Notes: generated by a model not told the origin, from the letters alone. 42,602 nucleotides of DNA from a virus (IMGVR_UViG_3300025466_000079:1-42602); one strand, 5' to 3'; shown: positions 16,980 through 26,869, numbered from the stretch's first letter. Translations and numbers: made by a program.

Positions 16980-18412
16980 TGCCAATATATTTTTTTATAA
17001 GTGAAAATGGCGAGTTTATTCCACTTGCTCCTAAAGTAAATTCTTCAGAATCTACTTCCGTCAGTTATAATATTAATGGAAAATGGGAAAATATGAATTC
17101 TGGTTGGGTAAATGTAAATGGTGTTTGGCAACAAATTTATCAAAAACCAGCATATGTTGATAATTTTTCAAAAAGTATAGTTTTTTTAGGTGATTCCATA
17201 ACATGGGGGAATGGTTTACCATTATTTCAACAATGGTCGCAGATAATTCAACAACATGTGGATGGAGTAAGAACAAATGATGGTGCTTTTGGATTTTGGT
17301 CTCCAATGTCAGTAACAGGTGTTACAAGAACATTAATGTATGATGATGGAACTGATAATCCATTTAATGGAGGATTTAATGGAAATGTTAAATTTACTGC
17401 ATCATCTGGCGTTCAGTATATAAACGAAGGTCCATTTTCTGGTTTCAAAGGAACTAAAAATTCTTCATATCGTGATCCAATGATACAGATTCCTGAAAAT
17501 GAATATATATCCATTTTTTTAAATAGTATAAACACAAAATATTTTTATATTGTTCTTGGTGGATATCAAGGCAATTCTTTTGTTCCTGCTGGAACTTTTC
17601 CTAGTGCTGGGACTATATCTTTTTATGATTCAAATAATGTAAATTTATATGAATACGCATTTTCGACTACCACTAACACATCTAGTCCAAATAGTATTGT
17701 TGAGCCATATCATTCAATTCCTACAGGTATACCATCAACTTCTACAGTAACTGTAGATCACATTAAAATACAAACTACAATTGGAAATTTAAAAATATAT
17801 TCAATTTCATTTAATTATTCTCCTTATGTAGGTTCAGAATTTTCAAATATACAAATACAAGTAATGGGAAGAAATTCTTATGCAATAGAAGATTATCTTG
17901 GTAAATCGGATGAAATAAAAAGAAGTATTATGTATAAAACATTTTATGATGACCCATCAAATGGTAATGCAAAACCAACAGTTGTAATTTCAGCTGGAAT
18001 CAATGATATTCTTACAAGAAATAAAACTTCTGCACAGTATCAAGCTGATTTAACACAATTAGCAACTGAATTGATGACTGCATCAACAGATTCTCAATTA
18101 CATGAAATTATTCCAAGTGTTGATGTTGTTTTAACTGTTCCTCTTATACCAACTAATACTGGATTTCCACAAGTAGAACCTTATGCTAATTATGCTAAAG
18201 CAGTAAAAAATGTAGCAAATAATTTAAAATTGCATTGCGTAGATTTGAGTACATTGAATATGACTTCAAATTTATATCAATCAGATGGTCTTCATCCAAA
18301 TCAATTAGGAGCTATTAAAATTGCAAATAAATACATTGATGACCTTGGTTTAACAGCAATGGATTCAACGTTTAGAGAATTAGTTATTCCTATTAGAGGA
18401 CTACATACATAA
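16979..18412 (+). CDS. SGNH/GDSL-type esterase, probably virion-associated
   Basis: 477 residues. The SGNH motifs are in order: block I 'FLGDSITWGNG' with nucleophile Ser73, a likely block III 'AGIND' (Gly340, Asn342), and block V 'DGLHPN' with Asp436 and His439. This family hydrolyses ester bonds such as O-acetyl groups on polysaccharides. The first 55 residues precede the enzyme and contain a W-rich motif pair ('NGKWENMNSGWVNVNGVWQQ'), possibly a virion attachment or linker element. A roughly 200-residue beta-rich insert (about 110-310) separates blocks I and III; it resembles the jelly-roll inserts of other phage esterases, but I cannot confirm a fold. There is no signal peptide. The start overlaps the upstream stop (TAATG). 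Likely job: removing acetyl groups from capsule or O-antigen during adsorption. Confidence 0.8.
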   Translation: MPIYFFISENGEFIPLAPKVNSSESTSVSYNINGKWENMNSGWVNVNGVWQQIYQKPAYVDNFSKSIVFLGDSITWGNGLPLFQQWSQIIQQHVDGVRTNDGAFGFWSPMSVTGVTRTLMYDDGTDNPFNGGFNGNVKFTASSGVQYINEGPFSGFKGTKNSSYRDPMIQIPENEYISIFLNSINTKYFYIVLGGYQGNSFVPAGTFPSAGTISFYDSNNVNLYEYAFSTTTNTSSPNSIVEPYHSIPTGIPSTSTVTVDHIKIQTTIGNLKIYSISFNYSPYVGSEFSNIQIQVMGRNSYAIEDYLGKSDEIKRSIMYKTFYDDPSNGNAKPTVVISAGINDILTRNKTSAQYQADLTQLATELMTASTDSQLHEIIPSVDVVLTVPLIPTNTGFPQVEPYANYAKAVKNVANNLKLHCVDLSTLNMTSNLYQSDGLHPNQLGAIKIANKYIDDLGLTAMDSTFRELVIPIRGLHT

Positions 18413-21400
18413 ATGGTAAATATGTTCTTTCCACCCAATCCACAGATTGGTGATCAAACCACAACAGGTGGTGCCACATGGGAATGGGATGGTGAACGTT
18501 GGCTTAAATTACAATCAGATGTTGGGTTTACTGGTTCTACTGGATACGTAGGATCATTAGGTTATGATGGTTCTTCAGGATATACTGGTTCTATTGGTGT
18601 TGGCTATACTGGTTCTGCTGGTATAAATTATACCGGATCACAAGGTGATGTTGGCTATCAAGGTTCTGTCGGATCAGTTGGTTATAAAGGTTCTATTGGT
18701 GTTCAAGGACCACCCGGTGGTGATAGAGGATATGCTGGTTCTAAAGGTGATCGAGGATTTAATGGTGCAGCTGGATTCACTGGTTCGCATGGTGATAGAG
18801 GTGCAGTAGGTTACATAGGTTCTAGAGGCGCTCAAGGTGCTATAGGAATAACTGGACCAAGAGGTTCTAGTTCAACAACAGCAATCGATCTTGATGTTCC
18901 TTCATCTTATGTTCTTTTACATGGAACTGCAGTTGATATTGCTACAAATTATAAATCAACTCTTGGAAACACTATTGATGATTCTAATATTGGAAATGTA
19001 GCATTTTTTGATGGACCAACAGATAATTTTTCATATGAAAGAACTGTTGAATCATTAATAAAAACTTATTTGAATGGATTTTCTACTCTTTCATTTTCAT
19101 TTTTCCCCGGTGATAGCGTCTGGGGTGGTGTTCCAGCAAATCCAATCATTATTGAATATTCATTAGATTATAATATAACAGCTGGTTGGGTAACTGCATT
19201 TACTATTGATTTATCAAAAATGGTTATTGGTCAATGGAATCCAATAACATTTAAAATTCCTGATGGTGCAAAAACTTTAAAGGGTGTATATTTCCGTTAT
19301 ATTCAAAATGCAAATAGTGGACCAGGAAAAGATAATTATCTTATAACTAGTTTGATGATAGATGCGCCAGCTGGTTATACAGGTTCGGCTGGTGTTGCTT
19401 ATTCTGGATCACAAGGTGATGTTGGCTATCAAGGTTCTGTAGGATTCCATGGACTAACAGGATATAGAGGTTCAGAAGGGTATTTTGGCTCACAAGGTGA
19501 TGTCGGTTATCAAGGTTCTACTGGCAATCAAGGACCAGCTGGTCCTATAGGATTTGGTGGACCGGGGTATGATGGTTCTGTAGGATATCAAGGTTCTACA
19601 GGGTTTGATGGTTCACGAGGTCATTCTGGATTTGTAGGTTCACAAGGAAATGTTGGTTATCAAGGATCAGTTGGTTTATTAGGTAATACCGGTTATACAG
19701 GTTCTACTGGCAATCAAGGACCAGATGGAAATGCTGGTGGTGATACTGGATATGCTGGTTCGCAAGGAAGCGCAGGTCCAATAGGATTTTCTGGTTCTAA
19801 AGGTATTGGATATACCGGTTCAAAAGGATTAACAGGTTTTTTTGGTTCTACAGGATTTGTTGGTTCTGAAGGAAGAGCGGGCATCGATGGTGTTGTAGGA
19901 TATACTGGTTCTAAAGGAGAAGCTGGCGCTGCAGCTGATCAAGGATATACTGGATCATTAGGTTATGCTGGATCGACAGGATTTGTTGGTTCATATGGAA
20001 GTGCAGGTCCAACCGGATTTACTGGTTCACAGGGTGATCAAGGCGTTGAAGGACCACCGGGGTATCAAGGTGAATTAGGATATGCTGGTTCTCAAGGTAT
20101 TCCCGGCCAAGCTGCAGCACAAGGATACGATGGTTCTCAAGGTATTGTTGGATATGTTGGTTCACAAGGTATTGGTTACTCTGGTTCAAAAGGCGATACT
20201 GGACCAAGAGGATTTACTGGAAATACAGGGTATGTTGGATCACTAGGATACGTTGGATCATTAGGTTATACTGGATCAATTGGTATTGGTTATGCCGGTT
20301 CATCTGGAGATGGATATGTCGGATCATCAGGATATACTGGTTCTGCAGGAAAAGATGGCGTATTAGGTGGAACAGGATATACCGGTTCATTAGGTTATGA
20401 TGGTTCTCAGGGTGTGGGATATACTGGTTCAAGAGGAATTATAGGTTTCTCTGGTTCATTGGGATATGTTGGATCACAGGGTGTAGGTTATTCAGGTTCA
20501 GTTGGAGTTGGATATACTGGTTCAAAAGGTGATGTTGGATCAGTTGGATATGCTGGATCACAGGGTGTAGGTTATTCAGGTTCAGTTGGAGTTGGATATA
20601 CTGGTTCAAAAGGTGATGTTGGATCAGTTGGATATGCTGGATCACAGGGTGTAGGATATACTGGTTCAAAAGGTGTTATCGGGTATTCTGGTTCGCAAAG
20701 TTATACTGGTTCGAAAGGTGATTCCGGTTCAAAAGGTGATACTGGTTTACAAGGTGGAACAGGATTTGTTGGTTCACAAGGATCACAGGGTATTACAGGA
20801 TATGCTGGATCACAAGGTTCTTCTGGAGCAGTAGGGTATGTTGGTTCACAAGGTTCTGGATATACTGGTTCTGCAAGTACTGCAGTTGGTCCTCAAGGTG
20901 GATTAGGATATACTGGTTCAAAAGGTGAAATAGGGTATTCTGGTTCAAGAGGTGGAACAGGATTTGTTGGTTCACAAGGAAATACTGGTGGAACAGGATT
21001 TACCGGATCAAGAGCATATGCTGGTTCACAAGGCGGAACTGGGTTTGTTGGTTCGCAAGGTATTGCTGGTAGAACAGGTGGGTCTGTTTCTTATTATATT
21101 GGCGGGTCTGGTGGGTCTGTAGGAACTTATGCGACAGGACAAGTTGTTGAAGCTGGAGATATGCAATTTAATGATGCATCTTTATTAAACTCAACAAGTC
21201 TTGAGTTTAATGTTTATGATACTGCAGGAATTTATGCATGGCAATATCTTGGTTCTCTTATTAATTCGATAAACACTTCAGTAAGAGGTTTACTAGTTAT
21301 AGCTAGTAAAGATTCTCCTGTATATTCTACCATATTTCGAGTAACAAGTTCAGCAGTTGCAGATTTAGTAAATCCTGCTCCATCACATTATTATTTTAAA

Positions 21401-24400
21401 TTTTCTGTTGAATTTGTCAGTGGCTGGAATGGTGCGCCATATGCATTTGGACAATCGGATATCATTTTTACGTTGGCTGGTGCAACTGGACCAACAGGTT
21501 ATGCTGGATCAAAAGGCAATCAAGGCATTCAAGGTATTCAAGGTCCATTAGGTTATGATGGATCAAGAGCATATACTGGTTCGATTGGGTTTACTGGTTC
21601 TGCAAGTATGGTTGCTGGTCCGCAAGGTACAACAGGGTATGTTGGTTCACAAGGTGTTATTGGTTATACTGGCTCGCAAAGTTATACTGGTTCAAAAGGT
21701 GTTATTGGTTATACAGGATCATTAGGTTATGATGGATCATTAGGTTACACTGGTTCACAAGGAATTGTTGGATATGTTGGTTCACAAGGTGTTATTGGTT
21801 ATACTGGTTCATTAGGTAGAACTACTGGGTTTAGATTTATAGGAATGGCTGGGGCTGGACAAGGAATTGGAGGAAATTTCAGTTTTGCCCTTCCAAATCA
21901 TTTACAATTTAATAATTCAGACCCATCATTAGTTACTAGAATTGAATTGAATCAATATGATTTATTTAATGTTTATGTGCCAAGTACATTAATAAATTTT
22001 GTAAATAATGTTTCAAATTTAATAAAAGGTCAATTATATATCAGTTCCATAACAAATGGAAATGTTCTTGTTTATAATGTTATAGATAATACTTCTCTTG
22101 TAACAATTTCTAGCTCGCAATATAATTATGTTCCATTAACTGTTCAATATGTATCTGGTGATTATAATGGTATATTCCCTAACACTCCGGTAGATGTAGT
22201 TTTCGTTCCTACATCTTCCATGGGATATGTTGGCTCTAAAGGATATGCTGGATCATTAGGATATACTGGTTCGATTGGTTATACTGGTTCTGTCGGGTTT
22301 GCTGGATCAAAAGGATATGCTGGATCATTAGGATATACTGGTTCAATAGGATATCGTGGTTCGTCTGGTTCAACTTATTTTGAAAGACTTATGGATTTTG
22401 ATAATCCAGATACATTTACATTAAATAACACTATCGTAGATGATGTAAGTAATTTTATATCTTCGCCAACAAGTCATATTGGAAATGTTGCATGGTTTGG
22501 TAATAATTTTTCTAGATCAATAGTATCGGCATTTAAACGTTATTTAAATATCTATTCTGGTATTACTTTTGATTTTTATAAAGGCGGCGGAATATGGGGG
22601 GAGTTACCAAACCTTAACGAAGGATTAAGTATAGACTATTCTGTTGATGGTATAAGTTGGACTTCGATGGGATATATCGATCCAGCTTTATATCAAAATG
22701 ATGGATGGAAAACATTTACAGTAACATCTATTCCTTTGGGTGCAAAGGATAGTAGAGGCGTTTATATAAGAATATCACAAGTTTCTAATTCTGGTCAGCA
22801 ATTTGATAACTGGCTAGTAACTATGCCTATTCTTATTGTAAATGGCTATACTGGTTCTATTGGATATACTGGATCACGAGGAATAACTAGTTATATTGGT
22901 TCTCAAGGTGTTGTAGGATATGATGGATCACAGGGCTATGCTGGTTCTCAAGGTCCACAAGGAACATTTGGTGGCGCTGCGTTTGACTATAGATTTGATA
23001 CTGACACATCAGCATCTGAAACAAATGTTGGTTATTTAAAACTTAATACGACTGATATAACTCTATCTTCATTTCTTTATATTAACAATGAAGATATCAA
23101 TGCTATACCAGTAGGAAATTACTTACAGACCATTGACGATTCTACATCTACTATCAAAGGTCACTTTACCATAACAGAAAAAGCAAATACCGAAAACTTT
23201 GCTTTATTTTCTATTGTTGGAACTCATACTCAAGCATCTTCATATTCTTATGTTCCTATAACTTATGTTTCTGGTACTGGATCATTTGCTAATAACTTAG
23301 AAGTTATTATTACTTTTGCTAGAACTGGTGACAAAGGTGATAAAGGCGATACTGGATACGTTGGATCGCAGGGTATTGGTTATGTTGGATCAATGGGGTA
23401 TATTGGTTCACAGGGTGTTGTTGGATATCAAGGAAGTGCTGGCGATAGAGGAACAACTGGATATCAAGGAAGCATTGGTTATACTAGTTCTGTTGGTTAT
23501 ACTAGCTCTGTTGGGTATCAAGGATCGGTAGGTTATACTAGTTCTGTTGGTTATACTAGCTCTGTTGGTTTTACAGGTTCGACTGGTTATCAGGGCAGTG
23601 AAGGATACAGAGGAGAATATGGTTATATTGGTTCTTCTGGTTATTTTGGATCAGTAGGTTATAATGGATCACAGGGTGATACTGGTTATTTTGGATCAGT
23701 AGGTTATAATGGATCACAGGGTGATACTGGTTATCAAGGAAGTGTTGGTTACACTAGTTCTGTTGGTTATACTAGTTCTGTTGGTTTTACTGGTTCGGCT
23801 GGATATCAGGGAAGTGCTGGTTATCAAGGAAGCGTTGGATATACAAGTTCTGTTGGTTATACTAGTTCTGTTGGTTTTTCTGGATCAGTTGGTTACTTTG
23901 GTTCTGTTGGTTATCAAGGTTCTTTGGGCTACGTTGGATATACAGGAAGTGCTGGTCCAGCTGCAGTTTCGCCAACTCCTTCTACATATCCTATAAATCC
24001 AGTCAATGGTCAATTGTGGTTTGACACTAATAATGGAACTCTCAGTTATTATTTTCAAGATCAAGGTGTGTGGTTAGGTATTGGCAGAGGAAGAATAGGT
24101 TATACTGGTTCTATTGGTGGCTTTGATCCAAATGCTCAAGTAACTTTTCAAAATACTGTTACTATGAATGCTAATCTAGTAGTAAACAATGTTACTATAG
24201 GAACTGCATTTGAAATAGTAAATTTCAGTGAAACAGTCTATGATTGTGGAACTGTTACTGCACCAACACTATCATTATATGTTGCTAATGGCAATATTCA
24301 AACTATGATTGTTTCTGCACCTACACTAACACTTGGGTTTTCAAATACTGGAATGAAGAGTGGCAAATCATATAGCCTTGCAATGTTAATCAAGCAAGAT

Positions 24401-24565
24401 TCTATTGGTGGAAGAAATATAGTATTTCCAACAAATGTAAAATGGCAAGGCAATTTGACTCCATCATTTTCAATAACTGCAAATTATGCTGATTTAATTT
24501 CAATGTTTACTATTAATTCTGGTATAACGTGGTATGCTAGTTTTGCAGGAAAAGGATTTTATTAA
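18413..24565 (+). CDS. Giant collagen-like tail fibre (2050 residues)
   Basis: The N-terminal 35 residues ('FFPPNPQIGDQTTTGGATW' then 'WDGERW') form a probable virion-anchor module shared with the fibres at 25787 and 28661. Gly-X-Y stretches then alternate with globular beta domains. A pair of about 160-residue domains (about 152-320 and 1318-1478) are paralogues. Three domains of about 130 residues (about 893-1022, 1135-1265, 1520-1640) belong to a module with 'DSTSTIKGHFTIT ... YVSG ... VIITFARTGDKGDKGD' or variants of it. The longest collagen stretch (about 320-893) is nearly 570 residues. The C-terminus (about 1846-2050) has 'GQLWFDTNNG' and a beta domain ending 'SGITWYASFAGKGF', a type frequent at fibre ends. 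ATG 18413 directly follows the previous stop; ATG 18422 is an alternative start. AAAGGA near 24551 lies upstream of the next gene. Confidence 0.85.
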   Translation: MVNMFFPPNPQIGDQTTTGGATWEWDGERWLKLQSDVGFTGSTGYVGSLGYDGSSGYTGSIGVGYTGSAGINYTGSQGDVGYQGSVGSVGYKGSIGVQGPPGGDRGYAGSKGDRGFNGAAGFTGSHGDRGAVGYIGSRGAQGAIGITGPRGSSSTTAIDLDVPSSYVLLHGTAVDIATNYKSTLGNTIDDSNIGNVAFFDGPTDNFSYERTVESLIKTYLNGFSTLSFSFFPGDSVWGGVPANPIIIEYSLDYNITAGWVTAFTIDLSKMVIGQWNPITFKIPDGAKTLKGVYFRYIQNANSGPGKDNYLITSLMIDAPAGYTGSAGVAYSGSQGDVGYQGSVGFHGLTGYRGSEGYFGSQGDVGYQGSTGNQGPAGPIGFGGPGYDGSVGYQGSTGFDGSRGHSGFVGSQGNVGYQGSVGLLGNTGYTGSTGNQGPDGNAGGDTGYAGSQGSAGPIGFSGSKGIGYTGSKGLTGFFGSTGFVGSEGRAGIDGVVGYTGSKGEAGAAADQGYTGSLGYAGSTGFVGSYGSAGPTGFTGSQGDQGVEGPPGYQGELGYAGSQGIPGQAAAQGYDGSQGIVGYVGSQGIGYSGSKGDTGPRGFTGNTGYVGSLGYVGSLGYTGSIGIGYAGSSGDGYVGSSGYTGSAGKDGVLGGTGYTGSLGYDGSQGVGYTGSRGIIGFSGSLGYVGSQGVGYSGSVGVGYTGSKGDVGSVGYAGSQGVGYSGSVGVGYTGSKGDVGSVGYAGSQGVGYTGSKGVIGYSGSQSYTGSKGDSGSKGDTGLQGGTGFVGSQGSQGITGYAGSQGSSGAVGYVGSQGSGYTGSASTAVGPQGGLGYTGSKGEIGYSGSRGGTGFVGSQGNTGGTGFTGSRAYAGSQGGTGFVGSQGIAGRTGGSVSYYIGGSGGSVGTYATGQVVEAGDMQFNDASLLNSTSLEFNVYDTAGIYAWQYLGSLINSINTSVRGLLVIASKDSPVYSTIFRVTSSAVADLVNPAPSHYYFKFSVEFVSGWNGAPYAFGQSDIIFTLAGATGPTGYAGSKGNQGIQGIQGPLGYDGSRAYTGSIGFTGSASMVAGPQGTTGYVGSQGVIGYTGSQSYTGSKGVIGYTGSLGYDGSLGYTGSQGIVGYVGSQGVIGYTGSLGRTTGFRFIGMAGAGQGIGGNFSFALPNHLQFNNSDPSLVTRIELNQYDLFNVYVPSTLINFVNNVSNLIKGQLYISSITNGNVLVYNVIDNTSLVTISSSQYNYVPLTVQYVSGDYNGIFPNTPVDVVFVPTSSMGYVGSKGYAGSLGYTGSIGYTGSVGFAGSKGYAGSLGYTGSIGYRGSSGSTYFERLMDFDNPDTFTLNNTIVDDVSNFISSPTSHIGNVAWFGNNFSRSIVSAFKRYLNIYSGITFDFYKGGGIWGELPNLNEGLSIDYSVDGISWTSMGYIDPALYQNDGWKTFTVTSIPLGAKDSRGVYIRISQVSNSGQQFDNWLVTMPILIVNGYTGSIGYTGSRGITSYIGSQGVVGYDGSQGYAGSQGPQGTFGGAAFDYRFDTDTSASETNVGYLKLNTTDITLSSFLYINNEDINAIPVGNYLQTIDDSTSTIKGHFTITEKANTENFALFSIVGTHTQASSYSYVPITYVSGTGSFANNLEVIITFARTGDKGDKGDTGYVGSQGIGYVGSMGYIGSQGVVGYQGSAGDRGTTGYQGSIGYTSSVGYTSSVGYQGSVGYTSSVGYTSSVGFTGSTGYQGSEGYRGEYGYIGSSGYFGSVGYNGSQGDTGYFGSVGYNGSQGDTGYQGSVGYTSSVGYTSSVGFTGSAGYQGSAGYQGSVGYTSSVGYTSSVGFSGSVGYFGSVGYQGSLGYVGYTGSAGPAAVSPTPSTYPINPVNGQLWFDTNNGTLSYYFQDQGVWLGIGRGRIGYTGSIGGFDPNAQVTFQNTVTMNANLVVNNVTIGTAFEIVNFSETVYDCGTVTAPTLSLYVANGNIQTMIVSAPTLTLGFSNTGMKSGKSYSLAMLIKQDSIGGRNIVFPTNVKWQGNLTPSFSITANYADLISMFTINSGITWYASFAGKGFY
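19370..21090 (+). repeat. Long collagen-like Gly-X-Y coding stretch
   Basis: About 570 residues of G-Y-x-G-S-x and related triplets with few prolines. Short phase breaks of the type G-V-G-Y, G-I-G-Y and G-S-Q-S-Y recur. At 0.29 nm per residue this stretch alone would be about 160 nm long if fully triple-helical. Confidence 0.85.
20471..20638 (+). repeat. Perfect 84-bp tandem duplication
   Basis: Two identical 84-bp units (20471-20554, 20555-20638) encode 28 residues each; a third copy starts at 20639 and diverges after about 16 bases. The unit is not a multiple of three residues because it carries two 'GVGY' dipeptide breaks. Confidence 0.9.
23477..23872 (+). repeat. Four paired Gly-to-Ser interruptions (GYTSSVGYTSSV)
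   Basis: The 12-residue block GYTSSVGYTSSV occurs at 23477-23512, 23531-23566, 23747-23782 and 23837-23872, always as a pair, in phase with the surrounding triplets. Every second glycine is replaced by serine (AGT or AGC). Confidence 0.9.
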
Positions 24566-24569
24566 TTAA

Positions 24570-25754
24570 ATGTTTGGTGCAACTGGAAATTTATTATCTA
24601 TAAATTATAATCATTTGGGCCAAATTCCAGTTTCAGCTTCAGGAATAGTTATTTTTACTATAAATTCTGTTTCTGATTCAAATTGGGTTGTTTCTAGTGT
24701 TAATAATAATCTTATAAAAGCAAGAAATTCAAATTTTAGTTATGCAAATACTAGTAATACTAATGGAAGTGCAATTGTATCTTTTACTACTGGAACTTAT
24801 GCAGCACATGATCCAGTTCCATTAGGAACATATGCAACACCATATGTACAATCAACTTTTATATCAAGAAATAGTACAATTGCATATTCTAGTGGTTCGC
24901 ATAGTCATGCTTTTAGTAATACTGTTTCAAGTTCATCATTTTTTCCATCACATATAAAAACTTTATTATATACACGTAATAATGGTTCACCAAGTTCATT
25001 TAGTTTACCAGTAGGAACAATTGTTTTTTCTGCAAATATAACAAACGATTATGGAATATCATCAACATCTAGTTATGATAATTTATATTTGTATGCAACA
25101 AATTCTACAAGTCTTGTGGGAACTACAGGCGGTTCAAGTACATTTAATTTGAGTGGAACGAGTACTTCATCTGGTGATCATACTCACGGTCCACCTTCTG
25201 GCGGAACCGATGCACCATCATGGAATGGTTATATGCAAGCAACAGGTCAAAACCAAGACTTTACATCAAAAGCTCATACTCATACTTTGACTATATCGTT
25301 TACTCAAAATAAAAAATATGTAAAATTGAGAACATATGTTGTTCAACAACAAAATGTATATATTTCTTATGGCATGATATTTGGTTTTAATACTAATAAT
25401 GTTCCAGCTGATTGGTATTGTTGTAATGGACAAACAATAAATGGATATACAACACCAAATCTTGTTGATAGATATGTTATGTGTGGGAACTCTGATATAT
25501 CATCACATAACATAACTCCTATAACTGCAAATGATATTAATAATATTTCTTTTTTAAATACAACTCTTGTTAACAATACTTGGTCTCATAGACATGGAAC
25601 TTCTGGTGCATATCAAGCAATTTCTACTAAAAATGAAAATGATTATCATGATACTGCATCAGTAAATCATACTCATAGTATATCAGGAGCATCTTTTTCA
25701 TATGAACCAGATCATTATAATTTAATATATTATGTTTACTTACCATCTCCATAA
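24570..25754 (+). CDS. Tail-collar domain fibre tip with HxH motifs
   Basis: 394 residues. Residues about 265-310 match the phage tail collar domain (PF07484 type): 'ISYGMIFGFNTNNVPADWY', 'CNGQTI' and 'TPNLVDRYV'. Five His-x-His motifs are seen at 111/113, 204/206, 236/238, 340/342 and 367/369. In T4 short fibre gp12 and long-fibre tip gp37, HxH motifs bind metal ions along a trimeric needle. The N-terminal half appears duplicated (a 'GxIVxFxxNxxxDxxxxSS' segment near residue 20 and again near residue 150, each leading to an HxH). It follows the 2050-residue fibre by 4 bases, so it may be its tip or partner. The stop codon overlaps a late promoter for the next gene. A paralogue lies at 27390. 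Confidence 0.8.
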   Translation: MFGATGNLLSINYNHLGQIPVSASGIVIFTINSVSDSNWVVSSVNNNLIKARNSNFSYANTSNTNGSAIVSFTTGTYAAHDPVPLGTYATPYVQSTFISRNSTIAYSSGSHSHAFSNTVSSSSFFPSHIKTLLYTRNNGSPSSFSLPVGTIVFSANITNDYGISSTSSYDNLYLYATNSTSLVGTTGGSSTFNLSGTSTSSGDHTHGPPSGGTDAPSWNGYMQATGQNQDFTSKAHTHTLTISFTQNKKYVKLRTYVVQQQNVYISYGMIFGFNTNNVPADWYCCNGQTINGYTTPNLVDRYVMCGNSDISSHNITPITANDINNISFLNTTLVNNTWSHRHGTSGAYQAISTKNENDYHDTASVNHTHSISGASFSYEPDHYNLIYYVYLPSP

Positions 25755-25757
25755 ATA
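25750..25757 (+). promoter_or_regulatory. T4-like late promoter for the 360-residue fibre gene
   Basis: CATAAATA overlaps the stop codon of the collar gene and lies 29 bases before the ATG at 25787. It sits at the same relative position as the motif at 28621. Confidence 0.7.
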
Positions 25758-25778
25758 CTAAAAAACAATTTAGGTATT
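25754..25778 (+). repeat. Imperfect inverted repeat between promoter and start codon
   Basis: AATACTAAA at 25754-25762 can pair with TTTAGGTATT at 25769-25778, with one bulged G and a 6-base loop. It overlaps the 3' half of the promoter and the only AGG that could act as a ribosome binding site. The run of T after it makes a weak terminator for read-through transcripts possible. Confidence 0.35.
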
Positions 25779-25786
25779 TTTAAATA

Positions 25787-26869
25787 ATGTCATTATTTTT
25801 TCCTTCCAATCCTATTCCATTTCAAACTACAGTCACTGGTGGTCAAACATGGCAATGGGATGGGCAGCGTTGGAATTCTTTCCCTGATACTGGGTTTCAA
25901 GGTTCTGCAGGTTATCAAGGTTCTACAGGCTATCAAGGAAGTGTTGGTTATACTAGTTCTGTTGGGTATACTAGTTCTGTTGGTTATTCTGGATCAGTTG
26001 GTGATACTGGATATCGAGGGTCAGTAGGGTATACTAGTTCTGTTGGATATACTAGTTCTGTTGGTTATTCTGGATCAGTTGGTGATACGGGCTATCAAGG
26101 TTCAGTTGGATATGTTGGTTCTGTTGGTGATAAAGGTATACAAGGTGATCCCGGTGGAGCACAAGGATATACAGGTTCTGCTGGATATATTGGGCATGAT
26201 GGGTATACAGGTTCTATAGGTTATGTCGGTTCACAAGGAATTGGTTATACTGGTTCTATGCCAAATGCAGTATTCCAAAATACTGTTCCTGCGCCATTAG
26301 TTGCTGGCGAACTTTGGTTTGATACTGATGATGGTCTTATGTCAGCTTATTTTCCAGATCAAAATGTATGGCTTGGAATTAATGGTGGAACAGCTGGATA
26401 CACAGGCTCTCTTGGTTTTTTTGATCCAAATAAAACTCTTTTATTCAGTAATACAATTACGTTTGCTCAAAATGCAATTGTAAATAATGCTTTTGTTGCT
26501 ACCTCACTTGATATGATTAATTATAGTGAGGCAGTAGTAAATTATGGAACAGTTACTACATCACCAAAAACATTATATCTTGCAAATGGAAATATACAAT
26601 TTATAACTTTGGGTATTTCAACTCTTACTTTATCATTTTCAAATACTGGAATGAAAGATAATAGAGGGTATAATTTAGTTTTGTTTGTTACACAAGATGG
26701 CAATGGAAATAGAACACTTGCATATAGCGCAGATACTGTTATAAAATGGCCATCTGGCTCTGCTCCAACATTATCAATTGGAGCAAATGCCACAGATGTT
26801 CTTACATTTTATACTGCAAACAAAGGAGCTTCATGGTTTGGAACTCTTTCTGGTAAAAATTATTTTTAA
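25787..26869 (+). CDS. Miniature collagen-like tail fibre (360 residues)
   Basis: The architecture is that of the 2050-residue fibre with nearly all of the shaft removed. The head is 'LFFPSNPIPFQTTVTGGQTW' plus 'WDGQRW'; then come about 120 residues of Gly-X-Y repeats with two GYTSSVGYTSSV blocks (25946-25981, 26027-26062). A 'GELWFDTDDG ... WLGING' module follows, and then a C-terminal beta domain with 'LSFSNTGMKDNRGYNLVLFV' and 'WFGTLSGKNYF' that is clearly paralogous to the end of the larger fibre. Expected to be a trimeric virion fibre. It has its own late promoter at 25750-25757 but no strong ribosome binding site (only AGG at 25772-25774). Followed 2 bases later by the ribosome binding site of the chaperone-like gene. 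Confidence 0.8.
   Translation: MSLFFPSNPIPFQTTVTGGQTWQWDGQRWNSFPDTGFQGSAGYQGSTGYQGSVGYTSSVGYTSSVGYSGSVGDTGYRGSVGYTSSVGYTSSVGYSGSVGDTGYQGSVGYVGSVGDKGIQGDPGGAQGYTGSAGYIGHDGYTGSIGYVGSQGIGYTGSMPNAVFQNTVPAPLVAGELWFDTDDGLMSAYFPDQNVWLGINGGTAGYTGSLGFFDPNKTLLFSNTITFAQNAIVNNAFVATSLDMINYSEAVVNYGTVTTSPKTLYLANGNIQFITLGISTLTLSFSNTGMKDNRGYNLVLFVTQDGNGNRTLAYSADTVIKWPSGSAPTLSIGANATDVLTFYTANKGASWFGTLSGKNYF
25946..26062 (+). repeat. Two paired Gly-to-Ser interruptions in the miniature fibre
   Basis: GYTSSVGYTSSV at 25946-25981 and 26027-26062, the same block seen four times in the 2050-residue fibre, again in pairs and in triplet phase. Confidence 0.9.

Noticed and set aside
18326-18333. AATAAATA upstream of the 2050-residue fibre gene
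   Set aside because: It lies 79 bases before the start and inside conserved SGNH esterase coding sequence just after the DGLHPN motif; a weak late-promoter candidate only. A similar AATAAATA at 6258-6265 was set aside for the same reason.
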